64,000 bases of DNA from Annulohypoxylon bovei var. microspora. Lineage: Eukaryota > Ascomycota > Sordariomycetes > Xylariales > Hypoxylaceae. Positions 1 to 13,800 of this stretch are shown here, in pieces. Made by a program: the position numbers and the translations under genes. The notes below the pieces were generated by a model. It was not told the origin of the DNA, did no database searches, and was given only the letters and a program-made list of their open reading frames with translations. The first letter of the stretch is position 1, and every line of letters begins with the position of its first letter. The stretch is from NCBI GenBank assembly GCA_022836615.1, contig MU405228.1, forward strand, positions 124,001 through 188,000, in the 5' to 3' direction.

Positions 1-1943
1 AGTCTGAAGTCTGAAGTTTAAACAGAAGGTGGGGTCATTCAGTGCGCAATCTTCTTAAGCGCTGGCTCCGGACCGAAGTCAAAACCCTATTGGCCCGACC
101 TTACCTTCTCAGTGAAGGGTGGATGGGTGTGTCATGCAGCGGTTCGAACGAGAGTCGCGACCGGTGATTGGTCAGACGAGGGACCGTTTAAGCGCCCGCG
201 ACCTTTTTCTGTTAAATTGGTTCCTTCTCTCCTACCTATCCGATCAAACACCACCTTAGCCTTCGTATGCTTTCGTATGCTTGAGATGTTTCCTCATTAT
301 GTCTATTGTATGTGAGTGAGGTATTGTGAGGTATGTGCGAAAGCCGCCCGTTCCCCCAGACTTCCAGATCTTCGCCATGCCGGACCCCTCCCTTCTCTTT
401 CCCCCCTTTCGCGGGGATTTGGTTCCCACTAGTGACGGAAGAAGATAGATGAAGAGGCAAATAATTCTTCGTCTGTACGAACTCGTACGGATTGCTACCT
501 TGGGAACCATGAACCCGTGACGGGGCGGTGAATAGCTACATGACATTAGTTGTTGCCTGCCGCAAAGCAGCGGACGGCCGCTACCGAGGTGGCCATCCAC
601 CGGGGGCGAGTTATGTTTACTTCGCAAACGGGAAGCCAGGCAAGATGGATGGATGGTCGTCGTGACTAGGCCTTTTGGTAGCGGATAGATTTGGAGTCCC
701 TTCGTCTTGTTTTGCCAAGGCCCGTGACCCCAATGCGAGACGAGAGGGCGTATGCTAGTCTGTCTACCTGGTAGGTATGGTAGGTATCTCGAGAGATCAC
801 GAAGGGCTTGAGCACCGTCACCCCTTTTGGCGCATGGTCAAAAAAGGCATCATACAGGCAAACAAAGAAATTTCCGCTCGCTCGCTCGCTCGGTCGGCTC
901 GTCACGGGAAAGACGCGGCCGCGAGGTAGAAACGCAAACGCAAATTGGACGGATGAGGTTCCGAGGGAACGGTGGCAGTGCGCCGTCATCACGCATCCGG
1001 CCTGGCTAGGGAAATGTGACGAGGGCCGCAGTAGCCTACATAACTAATACTTTGCCTCTTTCTTGCACTTTTTTCAATTATTCAAAAAGTCCCATGCCGG
1101 TATCCTAAATCCGATCCTTAAAGCTACGAGGCGGTCGCGCGGCGCCTGTGCGTCTACGTTTGCGTCTGCGTGCGCTTGTCTGAAGCCCCATGCTCTTTCT
1201 GCTTTTTGTTTCGCTCTACCTAGTAAACATCTCTCAATTCTCTAATGCGTGCGTGATATGCGATCCGAACTGTGCCCGTCTCGGAGTTATATGCATTGTG
1301 TATTCCGTACATATATGTAGCCCTGTTCTGCCCTGGGACTAACCGCGTCCAGATGCGTAGTCCGTTTGTTGAGAGAAGCTAGCTGTACATCATGGTCCCA
1401 ACTGCGAGGGTCTCCCAATCGACGTGTCGTCATGGGAAAAGAGGAGCCAGAAGAAGATGGTTATTCTCCGAGGCGAACGACGCCAATCCGTAGCTGTGGA
1501 TCTATAAAAGCTTCTATTATTGCGAGATATCCACCACGTTTATACCGCTCAATGAACCACTTCAGGGCATCGACGTGTATGTAAATATACCAAAGATAGG
1601 TTAATGCAAGGTATAACTATACGTGAGGCATATTTCAAGCTTTGCTCTCGCTCATCGCAGTTAGCACGCTTTGAATGTATACCTACCTAACTATATCTTT
1701 TTTAGGAAATGGCAGCAGTTATCACCTTGTAAACGTCTCTATCGCCATGTTCCTCATAGTCGATTTACCGATAGGCATATAGCACAAGGTGCAAATATAT
1801 GGAATAGATGATGTTTCCTTCGGATATTATTTCCCAAGGTTCTCGCACGTGGGAAAATGTCATCAACCCATGTTCCAACAGCTTCCGTGCCCCCCACGGC
1901 TGAGAGTACATACGTTAGCTGTGATGAGAGATATGGCTCACGT

Positions 1944-1960
1944 CTAACCTAACCTAACCC
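1944..1960 (+). repeat. Short CTAACC/CCTAA tandem run
   Basis: Three CCTAA units in a row ending in CCC. This resembles, but does not match, the fungal telomere unit CCCTAA. It is too short to be a telomere, and the flanking DNA is not subtelomeric in any visible way. Confidence 0.5.
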
Positions 1961-4900
1961 ATTCTTGCTGACGCCAAGTACATATCCCGCGGCAGCCTCG
2001 CAGCTCGTCAGCATCCCGTGCCTACCCCTTCACACACACACCCACCCGCACGCTTGGGTCCTGATCTGATGTGTCGCTTGCAGCCTTGGTGCGTAGATGT
2101 TTTCTTCATAAGTAGGTGCTCTTCAAGGCTAGGCTACCTAGCTGATCCGATACCCTGCCATAGTGCACAGCTGAATCTCGTTCACAGAAAGGAGACTCGG
2201 GCGCATTGACTGTGAAAAATTTTCAGGTTTGGGGGCCGCGTAGATCGGCCTCGGAGTTCTTTGCTTTGCTTTTCGGCTGGTGCTGTTGACATCATGCATA
2301 TAATCAATATACATATGTATGGTGAGCTGCCTGCACGCACGCACCCAGGTCCGGTACGTGTTCTGACTCATGTATCCTGGCGAGAGGCTGCCTAGAGTGT
2401 CGTGTTGAAAATTTTACCTGTCATGTCATGCGAATGCGAATGCGTCCGTTCTCAGACGATACCCCTATTTCCAGGTCGCTTAACAGCTCGATCACGTCCA
2501 GGCTAGTCGCTTGCAAGGTAGATCGTGGGAGCTAGGTACGGCTAGGCATTATCGAAGATTTGAGTCGGCCTGTAGGCGATATTCATGAGGATGATCTTGG
2601 GGAGCAGTGACTCACGAGGTGGTATGTAGCTAGGGTAAAGGCTGTAGGTTCTCATGTAGCTTTCTAACATCCTGCTATCAAAACAATACGCATTCGGTGT
2701 AGGCATCCCCCTTGTCTCCTCCCTTGAGGTTAGTCGGTTCGAGGTCAACAAGGGCTAGGTTATTGAACACACAACGATCACCTATTTATGCGGAAGAATA
2801 CCTTTGTGGTGAGTCTTTGGGGAAAGGTGAGCAGGAGCTTCAATGGTTTGGTTCGAGACTCGGTGTGGCTTGAACTTACCAGTTTCCCCCTTTTTCAAGC
2901 TCAGTCGGTAAATGCAGTTAGCTGTACCCTTCAAATCGTATCAAAAATGAGGCCACTCACACTCGGGTAGGTAGGTATATTCTAGTAGGTATATTCTAGT
3001 ACCATATTCAACTACTAACTGCCAGATGTGATTTCACCGCATTGTGCTGTCGGACAGTAGCGTGAATGACTGAAAAGACGACCCCTTTGTTGAACTAAAT
3101 TGTAAGTCCGGGTCCATTGATACGGCTAGCTATCCCCGGAATGTCAAATTCCGATCAGGTGTAGGTAGTTGCTGAATTTGACTTTGACTGATGAAACCGT
3201 CGTCATCGGCGTTCAGTCCAACTCCTAGGTCAGGGGCATGTGTCTCGCAGATTCACACAAAACTCCATATCTCCTTTCTCGTGACACGCAAAATAAGACT
3301 TCGTGTGCTTAAGGATTGCAGTCATCGGGGGCCTGGCCCAGTTCGAAGTTCAATTCGCTAGGAGGCTGTATTCAAGACAGATAGACAGAGGAATGACACC
3401 TGTATATATACCGCGATCTCTGGTATGTAAGGTTCAGAGCTTCCCACATCGTTACTATCTCCCTACTAGATCCGCATCATGACGGTAGTAGCATGAACAA
3501 CCCGTACCTATTAACCCAACGACCTCTTTCCACTAACGATGTTATACCAATACAGTGAGGGTTGGTCCAACCATCTATCTCTATTGTCAGAGGTCTGGTC
3601 TGTCGATGGGATAGGGGTTCGGTCTATCAGAGGCTCGGTCCGTTCTAGCCCTAAGATAGCATAGACAAAGAGCTTTACCTCTGTGTGTGCTATGCTTCTA
3701 TATGGGTAGCGTTAGAGCCCTTCGTGCAACAAAGTCATTGCTGCTACATCCAATAGGTCCGCATCGTGACATTCATTCTAGATTGAAGTTAGCAAAGGGA
3801 TATGAAATTAATAGGGGTATATATAGATGGTGGGTAGATCAAAGGTGCCTGTAGACATAAATAAGAGTTAAGAAGGATAAACTAGAAGTTCACTTAGAGA
3901 AGTTCCACGTAGGTACCTGGAATTAGTTTCTCCCCTAAGGATACAAGTTTGGAAATACTCTATATTGGCAGTCTCTAGATATTCTCTATTATCACATCTT
4001 ATTTTCCCTCGGGGGTTCAAATCCCCCTTTTGCTGGCGACGGCATACAGCCCCTTCCAATCGATATAGAGAATTCGGTGGCTCCTGATATACTATATTGG
4101 CTAGCTAGGTGGTTTGTACGTCGTGTTGATCGCTAAGAGGATTTCCCTGTTGTATCAATTGAGCGATCGCGTAGTGTACAGATTGCCGAAGGGGCTGCGG
4201 ACAGTTGCCAGTCAAAGAGATAGGATACGTAGCTCAAAGTAATCTTCCCTGATCGATCTCAACAGGTTATCTCAATTTACGGAGGCCTTCCAGTGTTGAA
4301 TGGTCGGCTCAGAGCAATCTTTTCCTCGCTTCGTGAGATTAGTTTCCCGTCTGAGCTACACAAAGGAAATAGTATAGTCGAGTGAGGTGCTGCCTCAGCA
4401 ATCCTCTCCTAGTTTCCCCTAGACTTTGAAAACTTTGATAGGGATAATGTGTAGGTTCGTGTATTGCATACGAGTGTTGGCTAAGCCCAAAGCGTTGTGA
4501 GGAACGTCGTAAGGCATAACTATAGAATCCAAAGGGTCGGAACACACCTAGATTCTTGTTGGTAGGGTGTATTAAACATTAACCAGCGAGTAGTTCATCA
4601 CAACCCTTTAATTGATATGCATCCCCTTTATGAGAAGAACTAATCACTATTAACAGGTGCTCTCCATGTCTGTCATGCCACAGAAAAGCATACTAGGGGC
4701 AAGGATGAATCGGTCGACTCTATCACGATTTTCCCTAGTATTCTACCTCCTAGGTACCCATTCAGGGGTTCGCAAGAAGGCCATTCTGGTACAATATCTC
4801 TCCTCCTACTCACATTAAATCTAACTAGCATCCACCCAATTCAACACAATATCCAAGTGACAGCTCTTCGGATTCATTTCATAAATATATTAGATATCGT

Positions 4901-7900
4901 ACTTTCTCTCGAGTTTCTCGAATGTCGGAGAGGATGGGGTCTTCGTCATCAGAGGCAAACGGTATATAGTAACTTTTGTCACTGTCACACGAATTGGAGA
5001 AGGGATCTTCAACGCAGAAAGTGACTATATGATGGAGGTTCTGTCCGACACAGCATGACCGGTTTGCGTCTTTTTCCGGCAACACCGCCAACAATTTTCG
5101 ACTGTATGAAGATGGAGTACCCCGTCAGAGCCACCCAAATATTCATTAATAGAGGCTTATAATTAAACCTAAATTCGACTACGTCTCCCTTAAGCACCTA
5201 TTTACTAGTTTGCCAAATTTCATGTTGTTAATGGGAGTGGTTTTATCGTAGAGATGTCCGAATAACCTGATTCGCTGAGTTGTCAGGCACAACCCGTCGT
5301 TGGGCCGTGGCCAACGATGCGGCCCAGTTAGCTGTGCCCAGGTGGCTCTGTGTTGTATCAGGGTGGCTATTGGGGACTCAACTAGTATTCCCACCGTATG
5401 CGGGACTGTGGGATTATATTGAAAAGAGGACGTGGTCGGCGATCTGCACCAGGCCGGAAAAGGGGTCACCACCACCACCACCCTGTCTTTTGCCCAACAG
5501 GAATATCACCATGAGATCTAGTCATTAGCTAATATGTTATCACTCAAAAGACGTTGTAGATGAATTTTATGACCCTTAAGATACTATGACCAGGAACGAT
5601 ACTATAGATTACAAACCTGAAATCCTCGTGTTCCCGAATCAACTCTTCCAATTCTCGCCACGACGTTATTTTGACGTATATCGCAAGTCATATGATGTAA
5701 ATGTACTCTTCAGGTTTAGCTGTATTCTTCTTTTGTACCGCACTAGGGCCTTATGATCGGACTAAGGGAGTTTTCGCGAGCTGGTCGCCTTATCGGGGGC
5801 ATGTACAGCAACGCAGAGCAAAGCGGATGAAGTTTCTCTTGGAACTTCGGTTAGAAAGTTGGTATCCGGTGCGTAGATCGCCAGGGAGTGACTGAAGGAA
5901 AAGATGAAGACGATTGACAGCGTTGAAGCGTCGACATGCGGATGAACATCACTGCCAACTAGCACCTTCGATTTACAACATAGGTAGTCATGGAATATCG
6001 TAAAGTATCTACTTCGGAACCTAAAATATGCATGTCACTTTCACTGGGGATTGTATAGGAACGTATCCTCGATGTCTAGCATTGCTAGACACTACTATTT
6101 CTCCCGTCCGGCTAATGTTTCATAACCTGCCCAAAAGACAACGAGTCGATATCAACGAGAATAACTACCTACCATGGAATCTACCCGACGGGACCAGCCT
6201 TTAGAGGATCAACTGAATCCCTGGCGAATCTAACAATGACATGTGAACTAGCCCGTTAGACGTTGCTACCCTCTATGGCACTAAGAAGGTGGACTGTAGA
6301 GTATATTGTGAGACAAACACGTGTTACGTGACAGCTCTGTTTGAGATCTTCATGGCGGAAACCGGGCTATAGCAAAGGGACCCTGAGCCGACATATCGAG
6401 ATCTTCGGTGGTGGCGATATTGATCCCCGGAGAAGTTGGTGTTCCGTACCTTGGCGTATACTATGACGGGGCAGTGACTTGAATATCGTGTCATTGATGT
6501 GGGTAGCTAACGTCAGCGATAAGTTAAAGAATTGGCGACAACAATGTGGAAATGAAGCTGTCGTCACGGCTCGGCGTTTCTCGGAACCATGTAGGATGAG
6601 GCCCAATATACGCTGATTATCTACCGCAGTCCCTCGTCCTATCAGTGCTGATATCCATCTTCAATGGAGTCCTTGGCGGCTGATATACGTTGATAATATT
6701 GGTAATACGAATGAGCACGTTCAAGTCTATCTGATTTTCTCCGTATTGCTCATTCGTCAAAGTCTAGCAGCTAGCTCCGGATCTAATGTTTACCCCCGGA
6801 ATAAAGAATGTGACAGGATAGTCCTATCGTGAAGCCTCGTTTCATGTCTATCATGAACTCTATTTGTCCTTCCAATCCCTATTACCTCGTATGAATCTGG
6901 AGTTGCCTACTAGGGAGTATCTTACCCAGGGGTCCTTAAGGGCTACGAGCGATCGACAGTACTCTACTGTTAGATTTCGCCTAGCATTATTCAGCTTTAG
7001 ACAATAGTGCAGGGGCTTCGGTGGTAATCACGGTGTCACATTTGGGAACTGAAAGAGGCACTGGGGAAATTGTTACCTTTGGAGATAGAGAGCTCAGGGA
7101 CAGGTGATATTCGTGGTAGATCGACTTGCCTCTTACGATATCGTGTAACTGCAATTGAATAATGAGCCCGGATGAGCCGAAGTTACTCTCAAATGCATCT
7201 CTAATCAATAACTCTTCTAGCAGACCGTGCTGAGCATTATAATAATCTACTTTTTGATGTTATTCTATTACGTTGCAGTTGCCACCACTAGGCTGTTCGT
7301 ATACAACGAGAGGTATCATTCCGGGAGATATTGAAGAGTCTAATGAATTATATCTTGAAAATGTAACACAAAAACGGCATCGCAATTAGGACCACTCTTT
7401 AGTGTCGTACTTGAAGCGATCTAACGATGAATTTGGTTAAGACAACGGGTGACGTTTTGAGGTTAGGTACGTCGACGTCTCCGAATGGTTCATATTACTG
7501 TTGGAGACGAGCATGTGATAAGACTGGCGGAAGCTTGAAATGCTCGCGACCCTTTATGCGGCCTAGAATCTAGGCGCCAGGTACGCGAGACAAGCGTAAG
7601 CATGGGCGTTGAGGTGGTGTGGATATGTGAAAGTGTGGGAGTCGAATTGGAGTGCGAAGACTCAACTCTAACTTCTCATTCGTCAAACTGCTCCAAAGCT
7701 TTCCTCGTGAGCTCGTTGCAGAATTAGGAAATTGGCGGAGCTATTTAATTGTGGCGATTTGAAGAGCTCTCACTCCCGCAACTGGTTGGATATCGAACTG
7801 CAGCTGTCAGAACAATAACCGGGGTAAATTAAGAAAGAGACGATGAGGCTGAAAATATCTAACCACCTCCGCTACCGAGCTCTTGAGAAACAAGAGTAAA

Positions 7901-9434
7901 ATCTGCCCGGGGATTTTGATGATATTTCTCTTAAAACCCGAACCTTTCGTACGCAGTAAAAAAGCAATACGTCGTATGATATCTGTATATATACTATTTA
8001 CTCAAATAAATTAATTGCTTCGAAGAGACGTCAGTGGCTCATGGAAGCAAGGAAAATGCTAGGAGTTATGGTCGTGGTACTTGCAATATGAGATGTGATC
8101 TATCTAACAGTACATCTGTACCATCTCGACGGGTTCTCGGTCGCGCTATTGACTCTTCATACGACCGAATCGGCCAATATGGTCAAATGACGGAGCAAAT
8201 AGGCTTGATGTTTACACTATACCTACACTATACTGGTAAGTATCACGACTTGAGCTTCAAACTTACCCAGATAAGGTATGAATGCGCTCGAGTAGAGACG
8301 CGGATCAATCCCAATGTACTGGCTTCGCATATGACAACCTTCGCTCGAATCCAATGGTTGACGTTGGGTCTTCTGCGCCGTAGCCACAAATACGAACCAA
8401 TGTCTACTACATCTAGGTTCGTCCCGAAGCTACAACGGGGTTTGGTGGTGGATATTCGTTGCTTGTCTCGACTCTCTACATACATATTACGCGGCTGAGC
8501 AAATCCCTCGTGGATTTTTTGGGTGTTCTCCAAGCTCATGCGCTCCACTCGGGCACTTTAGTAGCGGGCGTAAATTGGTCCACTAAGGTGCCTCGAAAGG
8601 GAAAATCCAAGACAGTTCTGGACCAGTCATAAAATTCATACAGGGTCGAATTTCCAACCAGTCACAACGGTAGATCATCGCGAATCAAGTTATCGTCGAG
8701 TCTTACCGTAAGACCCTTGCTAAGAATGCCGGTTTACCGCCTTCTTTTCATGGGGCTCTTATCACTCTTTTTATAGCTAGTGACGACAACATCGCCTTCG
8801 ACAGGCAATAATGCCATTCTAGGGAACTCGGTCTGAGGTAAGCTACTGCATAGTCTCGTTACACCGACTTTTTCTATACTCAATGCGATCCGGAGCACCA
8901 AGCCAAAGGCCGAAACGGACGTGATGCCTGAGCAGAACGGGAATGAGCCCCGCCGCCTCTTCGCTCACCGTCAGAATGATGCGCCCACCAACAGGCGGAA
9001 AGATGTGTGTGTGCCAGTGTGTGCCAGTTTCACAGTGCCTCCGTTCGTGTGGCAGAATCCCACACTGTGATTGCTGACATGCAGATATTATCATATTGGA
9101 GCCGCCTAAGAGAAAATCCCTTCCCACTGTACTTCCGAACTACCTGTTTTCGCTGCCGAACAGGGTCAGGCGGGCCCAGGCTCTCCGTGACGTGTAAAAC
9201 TAGGGAGTTGAAATAGGGTAGGTAAACAAGAAAGACCTCTATCATAATACATACAATACATACTCAAAAGCCCCGACATGCGCAAATCACGCGTTATGCG
9301 GATGCTGGATGCGGAAGTGTCCTAAAATTAGACTTAGAGTGCTTTTCACTTGGTCAATCTTGGCCTAGGGCATCGTGTTGTCAGCCAAGCTTCTCCTCAA
9401 CTTCGTCTCGTCTTACGACCGTATTCAAGTAGCG

Positions 9435-9500
9435 CATATGTATGTACATATGTGTGTACTGTATGTAAGTAGGTAGGTAGGTAGTATGTATGTAGGAAGA
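9435..9500. repeat. ATGT/GTAG microsatellite
   Basis: Imperfect tetranucleotide tract: several ATGT units, then four consecutive GTAG units, then ATGT units again. It resembles tracts at 10195-10232 (ACAT, opposite orientation) and 52190-52240. Simple repeat only. Confidence 0.8.
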
Positions 9501-10194
9501 CCCGGGTCTGGGATAGATCCTTAGCATAAATAACAACAGGTAGTTGCCACACGCCACAGTGATCATCCGTCATGCTGGCGTCGATCTGGGGGAGTGATGA
9601 GAATCGCGAGAGCGATTTTTTATGTAAGGGCCATCACCTTTTGCGCCGATTTCAAATTGCGCGTAGGTCTAAGTATGTAAGAGCTAGCCGCTGATGAGGT
9701 TATTACCGAATTTCGAATAATCAAAGGGAGAGATTGCAATTCTCTCAACGACCTGGGTGAGTTTGGTCTGCCGCCGTTGAGCGTCCCACCGACCGGCATC
9801 TATCCTTGGTTCTTGGTAAAGCCGAAAGTTACCATGATCAGCCAAAACCCCGCTGAATCTCACCATCGCCATCTCTAGTTACAACAACATATGTAATATC
9901 TAGTATTATGTGGTATACATACCTAGCAGGTAGTCAAAATTAAGGACTTTTGTTAAAGCTCTTGGGTATTGTAGTATGTCCTAGGGCTACCTAAGCTGCT
10001 AGGGGATGCAAGATGAAGTTGCGCGCGGGGGAATTGGAAGACAGATAGAAGCATCATACCCGTCATACCCCTGTCAAAACATGATTCTCTTCCTGTCACT
10101 TTGAGAATGGAAGGACGCTGACACGTCAAGCGGACTTGCCCACATACGTAACGACGAGATCTCGGAGGAGGGGGGCTGGAGAAAACATCCTACA

Positions 10195-10232
10195 TACAGT
10201 ACATACCTACATACATACATACATCTAAGACC
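10195..10232. repeat. ACAT microsatellite
   Basis: A run of ACAT/ACCT units with about seven tetranucleotide repeats, the complement of the ATGT tracts elsewhere in the window. No coding frame covers it convincingly. Confidence 0.75.
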
Positions 10233-10550
10233 CAGCCACCGGTCCGGCAAGTTAGCAGAATGCATTTGTCAACTTTTAGGTATCCTTTATGTAGTTCCCG
10301 CGCGGTGATTCTTCTAACACGCATGAAAAACGGCTGTTGATTATGTAGGTCGTATTACCTCGTGCATCGAGATTGTATGAGAAAGGATATCAGACCTCCC
10401 CCCCTTGCAATCACAAGACGAGATTATATGAAGCTTACATACTACCTAGCAGGTAGGCATGTACATAAAAAATGTGATGAAAACAAGTTACTAGTTGTAT
10501 TTTGTAAATTAAATTGAAAGGTTGTAAAATTATATTGTACGTACACACGC

Positions 10551-10585
10551 ATTGGACATTGGACATTGGACATTGGACACATTGG
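10551..10585 (-). repeat. Tandem ATTGG (inverted CCAAT) array
   Basis: A 7-bp unit (CATTGGA) is repeated four times, with a fifth ATTGG two bases out of register. ATTGG begins at 10551, 10558, 10565, 10572 and 10581. On the minus strand this reads as five CCAAT pentamers within 35 bp. It lies about 3.4 kb upstream of the gene for the CCAAT-contacting subunit HapB. The spacing is too tight for every site to be occupied at once, so a pure minisatellite is the simplest reading. Confidence 0.8.
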
Positions 10586-10899
10586 ATTGTATTAAAATTG
10601 TACTAAGTAAAAAAGAATTAAAAAAAAATAAAAGGCCAGGCGCCATTTGTCAAAAGCAGCGAAAGAAGCGAAACAGCCCGGCTCAACCACCAGCCCCAGC
10701 CGCCACAGAAATTTTCAGCGGAAACAGGGATTATGCTGCAATCACAGTTGTGTCTATCCCTACGCTGGCACAAAAGCGGGGCATTGGTCAGGGTTGATCC
10801 ACAAGTCCGGTCCACATCATACCCACATCGAAGATTTCAACATGGCAGCTGATTAGTCACAAATGCAGCCCCATTAAAACGTCGGGCTCCTCTGGAAGG

Positions 10900-13800
10900 C
10901 CCCCCATCAAAGGGCTCGCACTTCCCTTAATTTTTACTCGCCTCTTACCCATTTCTCTACCAATCAATCCCCTCTTGGTCCACCACTTCCAAGTTGTTAA
11001 GAGAAATTCATCGAATCAGTTGCCTTTCCTCCCACGCTCTGGTCTTTTTTTCATCCAAACAGCACCCAGACTGCCAGAAAGTCTCTTTCTAAAACATCGA
11101 ATCAAATCAAGCCCCCTTCTGGAGCCCTGGTTTAATTTTCATTATAACCTTACCAACTTTATACTCATCTTGTCCAACATTTATCCGCTCCGCATTATCT
11201 GGGCTGACTGGAACCCCCTTCAATTCCTTCTGTCCAGTCACAGTCTTCCGGTCACCTGAAGAGATCCAGCATCCAGGTACAAGCACAAGGACAAGCACAA
11301 CGCGACATACGTCAATTCTTGTTGCTGCTGCATAGGCGCCTATCGCATCCTGATACCTACTGATACTAAGGTTGATAACTCATACCTATTCGTACCTCAT
11401 ACCCGCATATCCATACTCATCGTCGGCACTACCCTAACCATCCTAACCATCCTGACCACCCTAACTACCATACCGTTGAGTTACGCGCAAAGTATACTTG
11501 ACTCTTCTTGCGTGCGACCGCGAGAGTTTTAACTATCTAGATCCTACTCTAGTCTATCCCTCTTGTGTTGCGCACACAAAAGGCAGCCGTCGCGTATAAG
11601 GACTTGTAAAGACTTATACTACAGTACCTTTACCACTAGATTAAAAACATAACTGTCGCAAGACTTGACTTCTCTTGAGGTATGTATGGCTCGCATTGTC
11701 TCTCGTCTCTACTACTGTTCGACTATCCGACTATTCATTCGTATACTATTTCGATCCTTTGTCTTTTTTTGTAAACACGAGAGGAGTATCCATCTATAGT
11801 TTCCGTTTCAGTCTCTTGTTCTTTTCTTCCAATCTTTAACTTTCATCGAATGGGGAAACGCGAACGCCTAAGAAAATAAATCTAGCCAGTAAGCGCCTCA
11901 GCGCAAACAGGCGACAAGAAATCCACCCCGAATCTAGCAAATCATCGAGCTCTTCGGTGTCTACCATATAACTAACACCTTCGCGAACAGTCACGGAGAC
12001 CTATCATCGTCAACAGGACCATCTTCATTGTTGTCATTGGCTCTATTAGCCCATCAGGTGATTGAACCCATCTGCGGACAACGGTTCTTAGAGATTTGTT
12101 CTGTTCAATCAGAGTGCAATCATCGTCCTTGTTCGCGCCCTAGTTTCGGAAACCTCCTCGGTCGAAGAGAGATTTCGAGGCGCGTCATTAGTATCTGCCC
12201 TTTATTCCTTGGTGAGTTACTTGCCGTACGTACATCATGCATCCTCCATCTCTTCCCTCTCACATCGGGCTGTGCTGGCCCAGCTTCCTCCTACACAAAT
12301 AGCCCCCTCCAGAGCCACCTCGATCCCGGCATATAGGTACACCCAGCTATTTTCATCATATTGCGTTGTCGCAAGCTTACCCCAGGATGGTACATCGATC
12401 CCTCAGATGCACCTGTTTCTCGATATCTAATATCTCATCCCTTCATCGCTATTCAGTGGCATGCTGTTAATCCCACTCCTCGTCTAATTCGCTAATTCGC
12501 GGAATTTTCCTCCTTTCTTTTTCTATCTTTCTAGAATCAGTCTACTAACATTCCTTTTGATAAAAAGACGCGACTAGTCCCATCACTCCGGTACGCCTAC
12601 GCAAGTGAACCCAAGTATTCGGGAACCTGCCAAAAGGAGGTATGTATCTATTTGGTAATCTAGCTGCATTTGCACACATCTACGTCGCTTTACCCTTTAT
12701 CCCCCATCTGCCCGTCTGCAACGATACATCCACACACCACCTATATCGCAGCGCACCATCTCGTCTCTTTCCCAGTACGGCAAGGCTTGACGATCGGGTA
12801 TGCCCTCTTCAAGTCGCAAACTCATCCACTCAAGGCACCAACCATCTATTCTTGCGTAACTCGTCTCGGCCCTTTCCTTTTCTCTCCTCGTCCCTTTTCT
12901 CCCGCACACCTTTTCCTTACCCTTGGTGCGCCTAGCAGCCCACTGCCTCATCCCAAACAAGCTACAATATGTACGTCGCATGTGTCCGATGAATGCATAC
13001 GTTTCTTGGCCAATCGCCTACAATGCAGCCTTGAGATTTTCGAGCTCTGCATGGAGCTTGATAACCCAGCTCTACGTCTACCTCGCAAGGTATAGCTAGC
13101 ATCGGGCAGCCTTCGCCTTGCGCCACTTCTGGGCAATGGAGTTGGATCTCCTTGTCGCTCTGTGTGAGCTGGTCGACAGGGTGGGGCCCAAGCTTCTGCA
13201 TATTCCGTCATGCATGCCAGCGCATCAAGTGGTGGCCCAGCGCGAAAAAAAAAGACGGGTTTCTCACCCCCCCATCCACCCCCCCTCCCATCATCCGAGC
13301 TTCCCTTATACTTAACAAATAGCGAATCTAATAACTTTGGTTGGGTAGATCTCCACAATCAAAACAGCCGTTGCGAATAAGCCTCGAGAACGACCTCGAG
13401 CTGTTTAGCTAGGCTACCCGCTCCCGCAGAAGACAATTTGCCATAGGCTCACTGTCGAACTGAATAGCCTCACGGCGGCTCACGTATCCCCAGATTCTCA
13501 CGTGGTTGTTAAAGTTCCGCCTCTTTTAGGATCTGAACCATCCTGATCCCACCCCGCGAGATACATTCGTTTTTGCATATGCCCTAGTGCGACCCTGCGT
13601 GCACCTACCACATCACTCACTGCCAGCTCATCCACGCATATCCAATAGATTGGATGCACATCCAGCCTACTTCGCGGCTACCTAAGTGACCAAGGGCCAT
13701 CCCAACGCGTATGCCCAACTGCAGCCAACCTTATAGCCTTTTATCTCAAGGACGTCAAGCAACCCGAGGACAAGCTTTGCACGGTCTTTAATTCATCATC

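Larger units (their letters stand above)
1..10900. other. Gene-empty region, left end
   Basis: No open frame here has a recognisable domain, a codon pattern like the real genes, or a plausible set of splice sites. The longest frame (8034-8498, + strand, 154 codons) resembles nothing I know. What is visible is microsatellite-like DNA: TAGGTA tracts near 770-790 and 2965-3000, ATGT/GTAG tracts at 9435-9500, ACAT tracts at 10195-10232, a CTAACC run at 1944-1960, and an ATTGG array at 10551-10585. TpA-rich stretches are common between about 3,000 and 8,800, but CpG and CpA steps are still frequent, so strong repeat-induced point mutation is not evident. It is probably ordinary intergenic DNA plus decayed sequence that I cannot identify. 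Confidence 0.6.

Noticed and set aside
4012..4028. T-arm-like hairpin (five G, TTCAAAT, five C), suggesting a tRNA.
   Set aside because: No matching acceptor stem, A box or anticodon arm is found at the right distance upstream.
8034..8498. 154-codon open frame on the + strand.
   Set aside because: No domain, no homology that I recognise, no fungal codon pattern; overlapped by a comparable antisense frame.
3000..8800. Possible RIP-mutated transposon block.
   Set aside because: CpG and CpA steps remain common, and no pair of homologous copies or terminal repeats was found by eye. A dinucleotide index would be needed.
9593..9694. Possible C/D-box snoRNA (GTGATGA at 9593, CTGA at 9691) with a hairpin plus T-run at 9602-9617.
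   Set aside because: The flanks of the two boxes are not complementary, and no guide pairing could be shown.
12670..13095. 141-codon open frame in the CT-rich region.
   Set aside because: Composition follows the pyrimidine bias (Ser/Pro/Leu/His) and overlaps other frames of the same kind; likely leader DNA.
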